Source: Echeneis naucrates (taxonomy: Eukaryota; Chordata; Actinopteri; Carangiformes; Echeneidae). From it: DNA of 64,000 bases. The notes under the pieces are model-generated. The model was not told the origin of the DNA, searched no databases, and saw only the letters and a program-made list of their open reading frames with translations. A program made the translations under genes and the position numbers. The DNA is taken from positions 6,123,764 to 6,187,763 of the forward strand of contig NC_042524.1 in the NCBI RefSeq assembly GCF_900963305.1, given 5' to 3'. Below are positions 11,401 to 21,818 of this stretch, piece after piece (position 1 is the stretch's first letter; each line of letters starts with the position of its first letter).

Positions 11401-12094
11401 CGGAGGAGGGGACGGCTCTCTGAGCTCGCTGCCCTACGAAGTGCTGTGCCACATGGCCAGTTTCCTGGACAGTCTGTCCCTGTCCCAGCTGGCTCTGGTG
11501 TCCCGGCTCATGAGGCAGGTGGTCTCCTCTCTGCTGCAGGACAGAGGGATGGTCACCCTCCGCTGGGAGAGGAAGACCTACTCACACGGAGGAGCCAAGT
11601 GGAGGGTGAAGCAAAGGGTAAGCTCAGAGCGAATATGTCACAACAATGAAAGCATGTCTACTCAACTGAATTAAATTGAGTAAAATTAATTGTTGGCTTT
11701 AATTGAATTGATCACATTTAATTAATTTGGTTTAATTAAGCCAAATATGGGCTTAATTAAGGATTTTTGACAGTTTGTTAAATTAAATGTCCTCATAAGT
11801 GACAAGTAGACCTTTTCGCCTTGGGATCAGGACTGAAGATTGAGTCCTCTCTCTCTCTGTGTCCTCTGACTTCAGGTATGGCAGTTTAGCACCTTGTTCT
11901 CTCCTGTGGACGCTTGGTGCTTCCAGGATGTGCCGTCCATGTCAGAGCATCTAAAAGTCTGTCCCTATTACGAGAGAGAGTCCAGAACAGAGAGGATCCA
12001 GCTGCCACGTATCAGAGAGGAAGTCCAAACCAACACGAGCTGCAAAGCTCCCACTCTGGTTAGCTTGTTTCAGAAGAAGAGGATCATGATGTAG
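8487..12094 (+). CDS. fbxo40.2: F-box only protein 40, copy B (plus strand), 700 aa
   Basis: Six coding exons: ATG 8487-8489, then 8773-9897, 10292-10578, 10762-10893, 11281-11617 and 11876-12094 (2103 nt). It encodes the same SCF substrate-receptor architecture as copy A: N-terminal Cys/His TRAF-type finger (residues about 8-98), the family block LSQEEREAIARASGVD, a domain with CPLAYLGCTYRQRRF, an F-box (about 563-597) and the C-terminal block VWQFSTLFSP plus HLKVCPYY. It differs from copy A by a long Glu/Lys/Arg-rich segment (about 150-185) and an Asp/Glu run. One 1125-nt exon here corresponds to three exons in copy A, and the next intron sits at a different place. The last two coding blocks are well conserved and there is no internal stop, so the gene looks functional. 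Confidence 0.9.
10914..11185. repeat. dispersed teleost repeat in fbxo40 copy B intron
   Basis: The sequence starts with a CATT run and continues with a block containing GGCCAACACACAGAGACAGA, caatttagagtcaccagtta and tctttggatggtgggaggaa. I recognise this as a very common fish interspersed repeat that often follows a CATCCAT-type start. It has no coding capacity here and appears truncated. I cannot assign a family name with confidence. Confidence 0.65.
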
Positions 12095-12207
12095 ACTGAC
12101 ACAATATTGAATCTAGTGCTCTAAAACAGGTGGGCTGCCTGGTTTGGGTCCAACCAGGGACAGTCCCTCTTCCTCTGTCTATTCCTTCTTCCTGCATTTC
12201 ACTTCCA

Positions 12208-12213
12208 AATAAA
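12208..12213 (+). terminator. fbxo40.2: poly(A) signal of fbxo40 copy B
   Basis: AATAAA lies 114 bases beyond the TAG stop of the plus fbxo40 copy. Another candidate of similar sequence is near 12366. Confidence 0.5.
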
Positions 12214-12237
12214 GTAGAAAATTGAATGTAGAATAGA

Positions 12238-12243
12238 ATTTAT
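12238..12243 (-). terminator. possible poly(A) signal for tlcd2 remnant
   Basis: TTTATT on the plus strand reads AATAAA on the minus strand, about 480 bases beyond the tlcd2-like stop codon and only some 25 bases from the fbxo40 copy B signal. The two transcription units would end tail-to-tail here. Confidence 0.3.
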
Positions 12244-12725
12244 TATTTTAGATTATATAAAGAAATAAAGGTAATCAGGGATTGTAGCTTTAGATTTTTG
12301 TATTGTGATGACAAATGTGCTATTTTAGAGTCTGGTGGTCACCACTCAAGCTTTATGTGAAGGTAAATAAAAAACCTTTTGTTGATTTGTTGTATTCTTG
12401 GAAATGTTTTACTAAAGTTCACTTATATTTGCTCTGTGGCTTTCCATGATATACAGTAACTTTTTCAGGATTGTTTCCCATTTAAAAAACCTATAAAATA
12501 AAAAAGTGGTAAAATTGTTCATATCTGGTGAACATGTGTAACCAGTGAGAAAGGGTTGCTGCCTGAACCTAAACTTGGCCTTCAAAGATTTTTGCAAATA
12601 TTGCTTAATTTTAGTTTTTCTGATACATAGAAAAACATGACAAGGTAAGACTGATCTGCTGCAGCATGAGGTAGAAAACGGTATCGGTTATTTTTAACCA
12701 GGGGGCAGCACAGCATCACTTCCTA

Positions 12726-15027
12726 CTAGTGAGACCTGCTGGTGTTGTGTGTGTTGGTGAGGAGGTCGGCTCTGAGCAGTCTGTAAAACAGCACCACATT
12801 CATGGTGGAGATGAGCGTCAGGCCCACCGTCCCCGTCACCAGGATGGAGCGAGGATGGACACACCAAAAACCTGCCGGGGACAGAAATCACTGAACACCT
12901 GTTCAGTATTCTCGAGAAGCATTTCCTGCCTTCCTTTTGACAAAAATCCTCCATTAATGTCTACAATTATGGTGCAGAACTGAGCTGCACTGAACTACCA
13001 AGTCCTGCAGTAGCACTCACTAAAAATGTTGACAGGAGTGTTTGTTATTAAAAATAATTTTTGGCTGAAGCCTGTAACAGGACTGGAAGCAGTTTGCCAA
13101 AAACACAACCTTACAACAGATAAGTGCAACACAAACAGTTTAAAAAACAGTTTAGCTTTAGATTTGACAGTATTCCTCCACAAGACCGATATTAAATAAT
13201 TTCTTGTGTGAAAATTCAAAATGCATGCATGAACTGTGGAAAAGCTCCAGCAGAGACTCACTGAGCCACCTACGTTCCCGTGTTGAGCCAGCTGGTCATT
13301 CTGGAGGTCACAGAGGGGAAAACTGCCGGTTTGCTTTCCAGGCCTGTTCCCGAGACGGGTGGTTGCAGCCCAGCCAAAATAGGAGCTCACCTGTGGAAAG
13401 AGTTGAAAGTGTGGAGTGGAAAGAGAAGAAGCAAGTAAACACAGAAACAGACAGAAACATGTAGACATACACAAAACTTCACTCTTACAAAATCACTTCA
13501 AGTTCAAATCGAAGAGTTTCCAATGTCAGTAGTCACCTGTAGTCTGCAGAGTTCTTAAATCAATAACTAACTGTGAACACAGTTAATCCCACTGGTGCCC
13601 CTGTGCATCACTTTAGGGTATGAAATAATTGCTTCATTAATGTTAATTACTAATTTATTAAGACTTGAATAATTATGATAATGTAAAAGGACAAATTTCT
13701 AGTACATAGTCTCATAGTTTGGCCGGTGTTTTCTGTCTTCCAGCACAACTTTTATCTCTTTAATTCTCTGTAGACCTCCACAGTTCACCCTCCAGCAGAG
13801 GGTAAGGAAGATATATTAACAACTTGGCAACCTAAGTCTAATGCATTATTAGAAAGCCACACTGAAACACTGTAAAACACCCACACAGCCATTTAAATGA
13901 TGGCTTTTCTTTTAAAATACAGCTGTTCAAGGTTAAACTTCACAAAGAGGATCTGTATAAAGATAAAGGTTTTATGACCTTCCCTGTTCAATCAGCAACC
14001 ACAGAGACTCATAAGCTCAGTTATGATCAAACATAACAAAGGCAGCCTCAAAACGCCAATAGCATTTTATATATGTGTTTTATATGTGGCAGTAAAGTAA
14101 CACACACAGACACACTGAGGTGGCAACTGAATTCACCTCCAACATTATGTGCCATATTTCTCACACGGTGTTGTTTTTCTTCAACGATGTAAAATTAGTA
14201 AAATTGTTCCGTTTTCTGCGTTTTACTTTTTTGCTTCGGTTCCTTTTCGTAAACAGCTCGTGTTCTCTGAAGGTGCAGCGAGTTGAGTCCTGTCTTCCAC
14301 CACACTGGATGTGTCGGGCGTAAAGTGAATTAGCACAGAGTGGTGGAGCAGCAGCTCCCAGGACTGTGTCGATGACTGATTCATGTCCAAGAAGTCGTGG
14401 ATAAAATAACCTGTGGGACTATTTTTACTGAGAACACGAATCAAGAAATTCTTCCTCTCTGGTCTGGTTAAAAGGTGTTCAAAGGCCTTTGTTAAATCTT
14501 ACAAAACGCACGTTAAAGTGGATTGTGTTCCGCAGCTTGCCCGATCAGCACTTGGTTGGTACATGATTTAGAAATAACTAACGATTTGGTGAAACAGGGG
14601 AGAGTGGCTCTCAGGCTTTACAGCTGGAAAAGCTCCGTTTTCTGCCAATTTAATGAAACTGTGAGTGTGAATATATGATGTTGGATGGGGGGGTGTCACC
14701 TGTAGCCACAGCTACAAGGCTGTGGGAGAGCAGACAGTGAGGCCGTCTGAGGATGAAGGTAGAAACTGTAAGAGAAGAGAAGAGAGCGAGAGGCAGAGTG
14801 AAAATCAGCTGAAGTAACAGAACTAATTTAGCCTCATTTCCTCAGGTACCATAACACAGCCATGTTCCTGTTAGTGAGCTGTGAGCTAGAGAAGTGCTGA
14901 TGTTCCTCCACTTCCGGGCTTTCTTTTGTGCTGACACGGGTGTTGGCAGGAGTCTCACAAGAGTGTTAAGTAGTTTGAAGGAGCAGGCAGATCCTCCAGT
15001 GACGACAGGTGTTGTCCTCAGATCCAT
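12726..15027 (-). pseudogene. tlcd2: tlcd2-like TLC-domain gene, apparently decayed
   Basis: Clear TLCD1/TLCD2 pieces lie in order on the minus strand. Exon 15027-14850 encodes SFKLLNTLVRLLPTPVSAQ and KWRNISTSLAHSSLTGTWL. A 66-nt exon (14765-14700) and an exon from 14410 give LVAVATGYFIHDFLDM and SWELLLHHSV. The last exon, 12871-12726, gives VTGTVGLTLISTMNVVLFYR and RLLRADLL before a stop. TLCD1/2 are multi-pass membrane proteins affecting phospholipid composition. I cannot build the middle membrane segments. A possible remnant LEVNSV lies near 14135 and another, VTSRMTSWL, near 13310, in clashing frames with stops. In the 66-nt exon the family-like peptide FYLHPQ appears only in the wrong frame, and the exon is about 17 nt shorter than expected. 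A missed exon or an assembly error could also explain this. Confidence 0.6.
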
Positions 15028-16094
15028 AACTGGACTTCATCCCAGAGCTCAGAGCCCTGAATCCACCTCAGAGGCCGGAGGTGAGGAGCTGAAATGCATT
15101 CTGGGGAGGGTGAGAAAGAAAAACAAGTTGGTGACACTGTAACACACAGCGTGTTTGTATTTTAGCACACATTCCTCTGCTCATGTTGAGGTTACAGGTT
15201 AATAACAGATTCACATCATACTATGATTCCCTTCCTGACAAAAAAAATCCAAACAAACATCTTTTCATGCTCACATGGGGCATTTTGATTGATTGTTGGA
15301 TAATCAAATTTAATGGATAAAATAAAACACTGACCTGATGGCAGCAGGAAAACGTCTTACTGTACAAATGATCCAGAGGGACTCGTCAGTATCTGAGCCA
15401 AAGTGCATCCATGAAACTATACAAAACAAAACAAAACTAAATACATTTTTAAACAAAGAATTATTTACTCATATTCAAATTTTACTTTTCTATCTTATAA
15501 TTTGGGATGTGATAAACCTGATGGAGTGTGCGCCTCAGGTTATGTAGGCCAGGTTAGTGTCTTTGCATCACTGCTTATTAATATTTATTTTCTTGCATTT
15601 AGATCCTTAATATTTTCAGTAATGGATCTTGAAACGTCAAACAATGCATGAATAAAAAGTCCCTCCTGCGACTTGCGTAAGTTCAGTTGTGTCCATTCAG
15701 TGTCAGCAGCTGTTGCTTGGTCAGCCTTTTCTCTGTGCTGTCGTTGTAAAATACAAAAGGCCGCGGCTGCTTTTCTCTGGAACAATATTGGGCTGAACGT
15801 GAGCTGCAGCATCACTGAAACTGCTCAGTCACTGGAGTCCCAAAAAGTTCATTTTGTTTGCCTTATCAAACCCAAAACCATCACAGTTCTCACAGCCGCT
15901 CAGGAACAAGGTGTGCAGGATGGGGTTGGACCGGTTGCCACGGAAACAGACTCCCATCCCATCATTCAGCTGATGAGCAGGAAACAGGCTGTGAACGGGG
16001 ACTGCTGCTTCAGGGGACACTTCTCCTGACTGACGTTTCATGTTTCTGGTGGAGTTTTTGTGAATCTGTGCTGTGCTAATACTAAACCGGTGGC
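15028..16094. other. region between tlcd2 remnant and aifm gene
   Basis: This is the head-to-head interval between the minus tlcd2-like gene and the plus AIF-like gene, and it should hold both promoters. It is AT-rich with A-rich tracts at about 15240 and 15420. I recognise no gene. Several open frames on both strands lack family signal. Confidence 0.35.
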
Positions 16095-19000
16095 ATGTCT
16101 GAGAGCAAACCATGTGAGTAAACTGGATTTTATAGTTTGAAGAATGAAACAGAGTTTCTGAATCAGCGTTCACTAAGGTATGTGATTTTAATGCAGCTTG
16201 TTTGTCTCCTTTAAATGTTTTTGAAACGCTTGTTCAGCCCAACAAGAGTTCCCAGACTCTGATCCTGAGGACACATCAGAGGAGCTGACAGCTGTCGTTT
16301 GTTTGGAGTCAGACCTGCAGGATGGACAGTAAGCAGGAGGGGGCGTTCACAAACCGGCAAAATCTGTTTTTATTCACAGATTTTTACCGGTTACTGATAT
16401 GAACAGTGATAAATATGTCGAGATTCAGCTGTCAACATGTCACAAATTTGGGGATCACCAAGTCCATCTAAAAATTAACAAAAAGCCAGAATTTTCATTA
16501 ACACATCTGTACTCATATACAAAGTCAATTATATAAGTGAGGATTCATATTCAACTTGTCAAAATACAGATTTATGTGTAACTGCATACATAAAATGGGT
16601 ATACACAAAAAATTTGACGTGAATTATAAGTCAGTTAATGACGAGATTCAATCAAGTCCGTCTCTCACGGACTTAACATTTGAATTAATTATGAGCTGTT
16701 AAACAAATGAGCCACGCTGCTGTTTTTCAGTTATGTTTATCATGTTAAATCTTTTAAGTAATATTGGCATGCTAGAAAACATTAAGTACAGCCGAGCCTG
16801 ATTTTGCAGGTGTTTAGTGAAATGTCAAAAAATGCTTAAGAAAAAAAAAAACACTGAGAGATTGAATTCATCCTCTGGAAACTATGCAAGTTTCATGAAA
16901 ATCCATTTAATAGTTGAGAGTAGAGTTCTTGACTGACTGACATTTATTTATGCTGATATTTCCATCCTCACGCTATGCTATCAAGGCTAAGTGTTTGTGT
17001 CTGTGTGGACATTGTGCACGCGTGTGTGTTGTCTCAGGATGATGGAGGTTGAGGTGGGACATCACAGTGTGTTGCTGACCCGCAGCAGGGGCAAATACAG
17101 CGCCCTTGGGAACCAGTGTACACACTACGGCGCTCCGCTCAGCAAAGGTAACGACCCTGAAGGAGTGAGGTTCAGTCCCAGTAGGACGGGATTAACAAAC
17201 GTAGGCTTTATCAGGCGCATATGTAGGTTTGATGCAGTTATTTCATTATTAGGTTATGGTGTGAAGGAGAACTATCCAGATTAAATGTTTTGTCAATGTG
17301 TTCTATGAACGAATGTGAGGTGATTTGTTAATATCATGGATGGATTGTGACATCATGAAATGTACAAATACGTCAATCCAGTGCAAACATTAAATTGTGG
17401 TCGTTTTGCATCTCTTTGTGGTTGCTTGGTTTTGTGTCTCTGTGTTATCATTTTGTGCTCATTTTGTGGTTTTCTGTTGTAATTTTATATTTCTCTGTGG
17501 TAATTTTTTGTTTCTTTGTAGTCATTTGATTAACTTTCCACCAGTTTGCTTCAGATGAGCCCTATCTCGGGGCCCCTGGGCCCCTGTCCACGGCACAGAG
17601 TATGTAAATGGTATATGTGTGTGTGTGGGTCCTTTCAGGGGTGATTTCAGGCCACAGAGTGCGTTGTCCGTGGCATGGCTCCTGTTTTAATGCCCACACA
17701 GGAGATCTGGAGGAGTACCCGGGCATGGACTGTTTACCCTGCCACAAGGTACAGGCCAGACAGACAGACAGACAGACAGTCACCATGACAGGAACCGTAA
17801 ATGTAAACGTTTCTGTTTCTCTTTTGAAGGTCAGCATTCAAAACAGCAAAGTGTATGTGTCAGTAAACAAAAAGGTAAGAGGGATCACACTTTGTTTTCA
17901 GTAGATCACAATCTGTCATACATCTCATATGTCCACTGTGGAAACTTGGAAGTTTGTGATTTTGGATACGATTTATTTTTGCATCCCGTCAGCTTTTCTC
18001 TTTCTAGGATGCATAAACAAATATACACTGATAATAAAAAACTAACCCGCTGTGTGATACTGACAGTGATACTGCTGTTGTGTTCTTACTGATACTGCAC
18101 AGTTGGATTTTTTATAGCAGCGAAGGAGCAAGTGTTGCTGTTAACATGCTTTGTTAAGCCGTGATAGAAAAACATTGATGTGGATTAATATCATTTTCAT
18201 TCAACAGTTGTATGCTTTCCTAATCAATCACTTTAAGTATATATTGCTGAAACATAAATGAGTAATGATTGTAGTCATGAAATACTTAATATTTTTAAAC
18301 ATTTGTGTGTAAATAATTTCATATTCTTCCTGCTGATGATGTTAGTTGAGGACATGTGTTGTGTTTCAGACTCTCAGGCAGGCAAAAAGAATAAAGAGTA
18401 TGGGAACTGCAGTACCTGGAGTTACTCACACAGTTGTGTTGCTGGGAGGAGGTGAGTGTGGATCACTCTGTTTGTTATTGTACATGAGGCCTTGTGTGTG
18501 AATCGGTCATTTCAAGCTGAAAAAAAAAAAAAAAGTTGATTCATCAGTTAGTTAACAGGCAGGAAATGTCAAGTTTGAAGGTATGAGCTTAAAGCATACG
18601 TTGAAAAAAAGAATTCTCACTTTTGAATCATCAAAATGAAGGAACTGATTACAAATATTACAAATACGTAATAAGAAGCAACATTTACCACAGAGAGTTT
18701 AATCTAAGTAGAATATAATGGAAATAAAAAAATTCAAGGTGAGCAGCTATGGTTTAAATGGCAAACATTAGTGCACGATCAGATTGGGATAAATATACTT
18801 ACTCTGTGTCGGGAGGTCATCCTCAGAAAACTCCTCTGTGTGTGCGTGTGTGATGGCGTGCTATTCTGTATAAGCGCAGGGGCTGCGTCGTTGAGCTGCG
18901 CTGAGACTCTCCGACAGGAAAACTTTGGTGGCAGAATCATCATGGTCACCAAGGACCATCTTTTGCCCTACGACAAAACTCGACTCAGCAAGGTCCTGCA

Positions 19001-21467
19001 GAGTGAACAGCCTGAGACACGAGCGCACAGACAGAACTTATGTGATGACTGTGTTTGGGAAACATTACACTCACACGCCCTGCGCTTCTGTTACAGGTCA
19101 TGAACGTGGAGAGCGACAGCATTATTCTGAGGAGGATGGAGTTTTTCCATCAGTTTGACATTGAGGTGTGGCTCAGGAAAGAGGTGAGTTTGTCTCCTGT
19201 TCCACTCACATCACAGTCTTGTATATTCATTCAGCTTGACCTTTGACGACAACCTGCACAAAACAAAACAATGTGCATCTGTTGTCCTGGACTGAGGTTC
19301 AAAAAGAGCACAGATCAGGACCAGAGTGTGGACGGATTCATGGTGGACTCTCACTGTGTTGACAGGCGCTGTGGGTGGACACAGGCAGGAAGACGGTCAC
19401 GTTTGATGATGGTTCAGTCCAGAGCTATGACCAGCTTCTCGTCTCAACGGGCTGCAGGTTCAGACGAACACACCAACACTGGGTGTGTGTGTGGATGCAT
19501 TTCATGTGCTGTTATGAACGTGTTTCATTGCCTGCCCTGTAGAGCAAAGGGTCTGGATGTTCCCGGCAGGAAGCTGGACAATGTGATGATGTTGGAAACA
19601 CCAGAGGACGCTCGGCAAATCCATGCAGCCTGTCTGGGCTGCAACGTTGTCCTCGTGGGAACCTCGTTCGTCGGTAACGTTGCTCTTTGCAGCCTTGTAG
19701 GAGACAATGTGACCAGATATTTATTTTAAGTCCAATTTTTTTCCAGGTATGGAAGTTGCATCTTATTTGATAGACAAAGCCTCGAGCCTCACTGTGATAG
19801 GAAGCAGTGAGTTGCCGTACCAGAACACACTGGGTCCTGAAATTGGCAAAGTCACCATGATGGTAAAAAAAAAAAAAAAAGATGAAGAAGCTCTGCGTTA
19901 CAGCCTCACTTTACTTCTATTCAGGCTCTGATGAATGTCATCTAACGTCTGTTGTTCCTGCAGATACTGTCTGAGCAAAACGTGAGATTCTACATGAATG
20001 ATAATGTGGTAGAGGTCAAGGGGGAGAATGGCAAGGTAAACTGGGAAAACTCATGTTGTGCCGGTTTGTTTTGTCACTCAAAATTCAGACGCGAACATCC
20101 GTAAACACAGTTGTCATTGTGCGTCTCTCAGCACTTCCTGTCCTCTGTCTCGTTATCACTGTTTTCCTCAAGGTGAAGGAGGTCGTGCTTAAAAGTGGAA
20201 AAGTCATTCCAGCTGAAGTTTTGATTGTAGGTATCGGTGAGTACTATCTATTTTTGGTGATTTCACATGTATACATACAACAGCTGGTCGGAAAGCGACG
20301 TGCTGCAAACAATATACACATCCATCATGTTTGATAAATGTCAGTCTACAAGAGCAGCAGCAGATTTTGATATTTGGTTTGATAATCTACTCAGCTGTGT
20401 TTCTCCACTTTCTTCCACCAGGTATTCTCCCCAACTCAGAGTTCCTGCGGGGCAGTGAGATACAAATGGACCCAAAAAACTTTGTGATTGTCGACAAGGT
20501 CATCTAATAACCTGTTTGTCAGCTGAGATCACGCACTCACATCATTCTCTATTTGAACAAGAACATGTTTTCAAATTCACATATTGAATTTTATCACGTC
20601 TTACAGCTACAAGATGCTCTCAAACTACTGAAACGGTTCTAAGTAATATAAAGTGTGTTTCTTTGAGCAGTTAATGGGGGGAGCACATGGTTTCCAGAGC
20701 CAGAGCAGAAAATAAAGCTTCATAAATGTGTGTCTTCACATTAACCACTGTATTCTTCACTTCCTACAGTACATGCGCACCAACGTCCCTGACGTGTTCT
20801 GTGGTGGCGACCTGGCCAGCTTCCCCCTGGCGATGGCCAACGACCGACTGGTCAACATCGGACACTGGCAGATGGCACAGGCACACGGTAAAGTGGTGAC
20901 AAAGTAAATGTGGTCACAAAGTCTCCACGTCTGCCGGGATAAGTAACATCACACACTGCTGTTCTCTGTTAGGGAGGATAGCAGCTCTGAACATGCTGAA
21001 TAAACCAACCGAACTCAACTCAATTCCTTTCTATTGGACCGTCCTACAGGGTAAAACCATCCGATATGCTGGTGGGTACATCTATACACACACACAAAAC
21101 TATTTAACTTGAATTCAACAATGACTTCAGATTGTGGTTTTGTGCAGGCTATGGGGAGGGATACACTGAGATTGTGATGAAAGGAAAGTTTGAGGACAGG
21201 AAATTCTTGGCTTTGTACATCAAGTAAGCGGAGACAAACAACAATAGACCTGTCATGGGAATAAAGTTATGTGTTTTAATGTATAGATGTGTAACTATAA
21301 ACATGTATGTGTGTGGTGTTTTGTTTGTTGTTTGTAGGAATGATGAAGTCATAGCAGCAGCAAGTCTAAACTATGACCCAGCAGCGTCTGCAGTAGCTGA
21401 GCGATTCGCAGCAGGACAAGTCATCACAAAGAAAGAGGCTCAGTATATAAAAACCTTTTTTGGATAA
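16095..21467 (+). CDS. aifm4: AIFM3/AIFM4-like Rieske and FAD/NAD(H) oxidoreductase, 543 aa
   Basis: Eighteen coding exons, phases all consistent (1632 nt): 16095-16113, 16238-16328, 17038-17147, 17639-17748, 17830-17874, 18370-18451, 18880-18992, 19097-19183, 19366-19457, 19543-19673, 19747-19862, 19964-20035, 20173-20236, 20422-20498, 20770-20887, 20973-21071, 21148-21223 and 21338-21467. The N-terminus MSESKPSQQEF leads into a Rieske [2Fe-2S] domain with CTHYGAPL and CPWHGSCF (ligands Cys64, His66, Cys83, His86). A pyridine-nucleotide-disulfide reductase fold follows, with GGGAAS (151-156) for FAD, GTSFVG (289-294) for NAD(P)H, and CGGDLASFPLA. The C-terminal AIF-type domain has IRYAGYGEGY. 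The protein is related to human AIFM3, implicated in apoptosis, but lacks its N-terminal extension. I favour the fish paralogue aifm4 over aifm3, less surely. Confidence 0.85.
17390..17540. repeat. degenerate TTTTGTGTCTCTTTGTGGT-type minisatellite
   Basis: About five imperfect units of a T/G-rich repeat of roughly 25-30 bases, with variants of TTTTGTGTCTCTGTG and TTTCTTTGTAGTCAT, lie in intron 3 of the AIF-like gene. Arrays of this look are common in fish introns. Confidence 0.6.
17758..17781. repeat. (CAGA)n microsatellite in aifm intron
   Basis: Five to six CAGA units lie directly behind the donor of the exon ending CLPCHK, in a very short 81-base intron. Confidence 0.75.
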
Positions 21468-21812
21468 TAGTGCTTAAACAGCAGATGATGGGATAAAGTG
21501 TTTTATTCACAAGAAAGGAGAACACAGTATCTTAAATGGTTATGGAGCTTTAACAGTGATCACAGAGTTACGTTCACATGTCACCAGCTCAGATCAATCT
21601 GATGTCAGGCAGAGAGCTGACAGGAAATGAGTGGAGAGTGATGGGGAGGGGTGACATACAGCAGGGGACCCTGATTGGACTGCTAAATACGACATCTTCA
21701 CCATATTTCACTTCCCAGGCCTCAAGAACCGTTTTTCAGAGCAGAAGTCTGCATTTTGGCTCATTTTGTTTGAGGGGAAATGTATACACAAATGATGACA
21801 CAGAGCAAAACG

Positions 21813-21818
21813 AATAAA
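21813..21818 (+). terminator. aifm4: poly(A) signal of aifm gene
   Basis: AATAAA lies 346 bases beyond the TAA stop of the AIF-like gene, in an A-rich context. Confidence 0.45.

Noticed and set aside
13204-13464. Plus-strand open frame of 86 codons
   Set aside because: The same DNA has a better explanation on the minus strand as a tlcd2 exon remnant with an acceptor before it.
15829-16173. Overlapping open frames on both strands upstream of the AIF-like gene
   Set aside because: No family signal; they overlap the inferred promoter and first exon of the plus-strand gene.
16653-16673. Short palindrome AAGTCCGT...ACGGACTT
   Set aside because: An 8-base stem in AT-rich intron DNA is expected by chance and has no supporting context.
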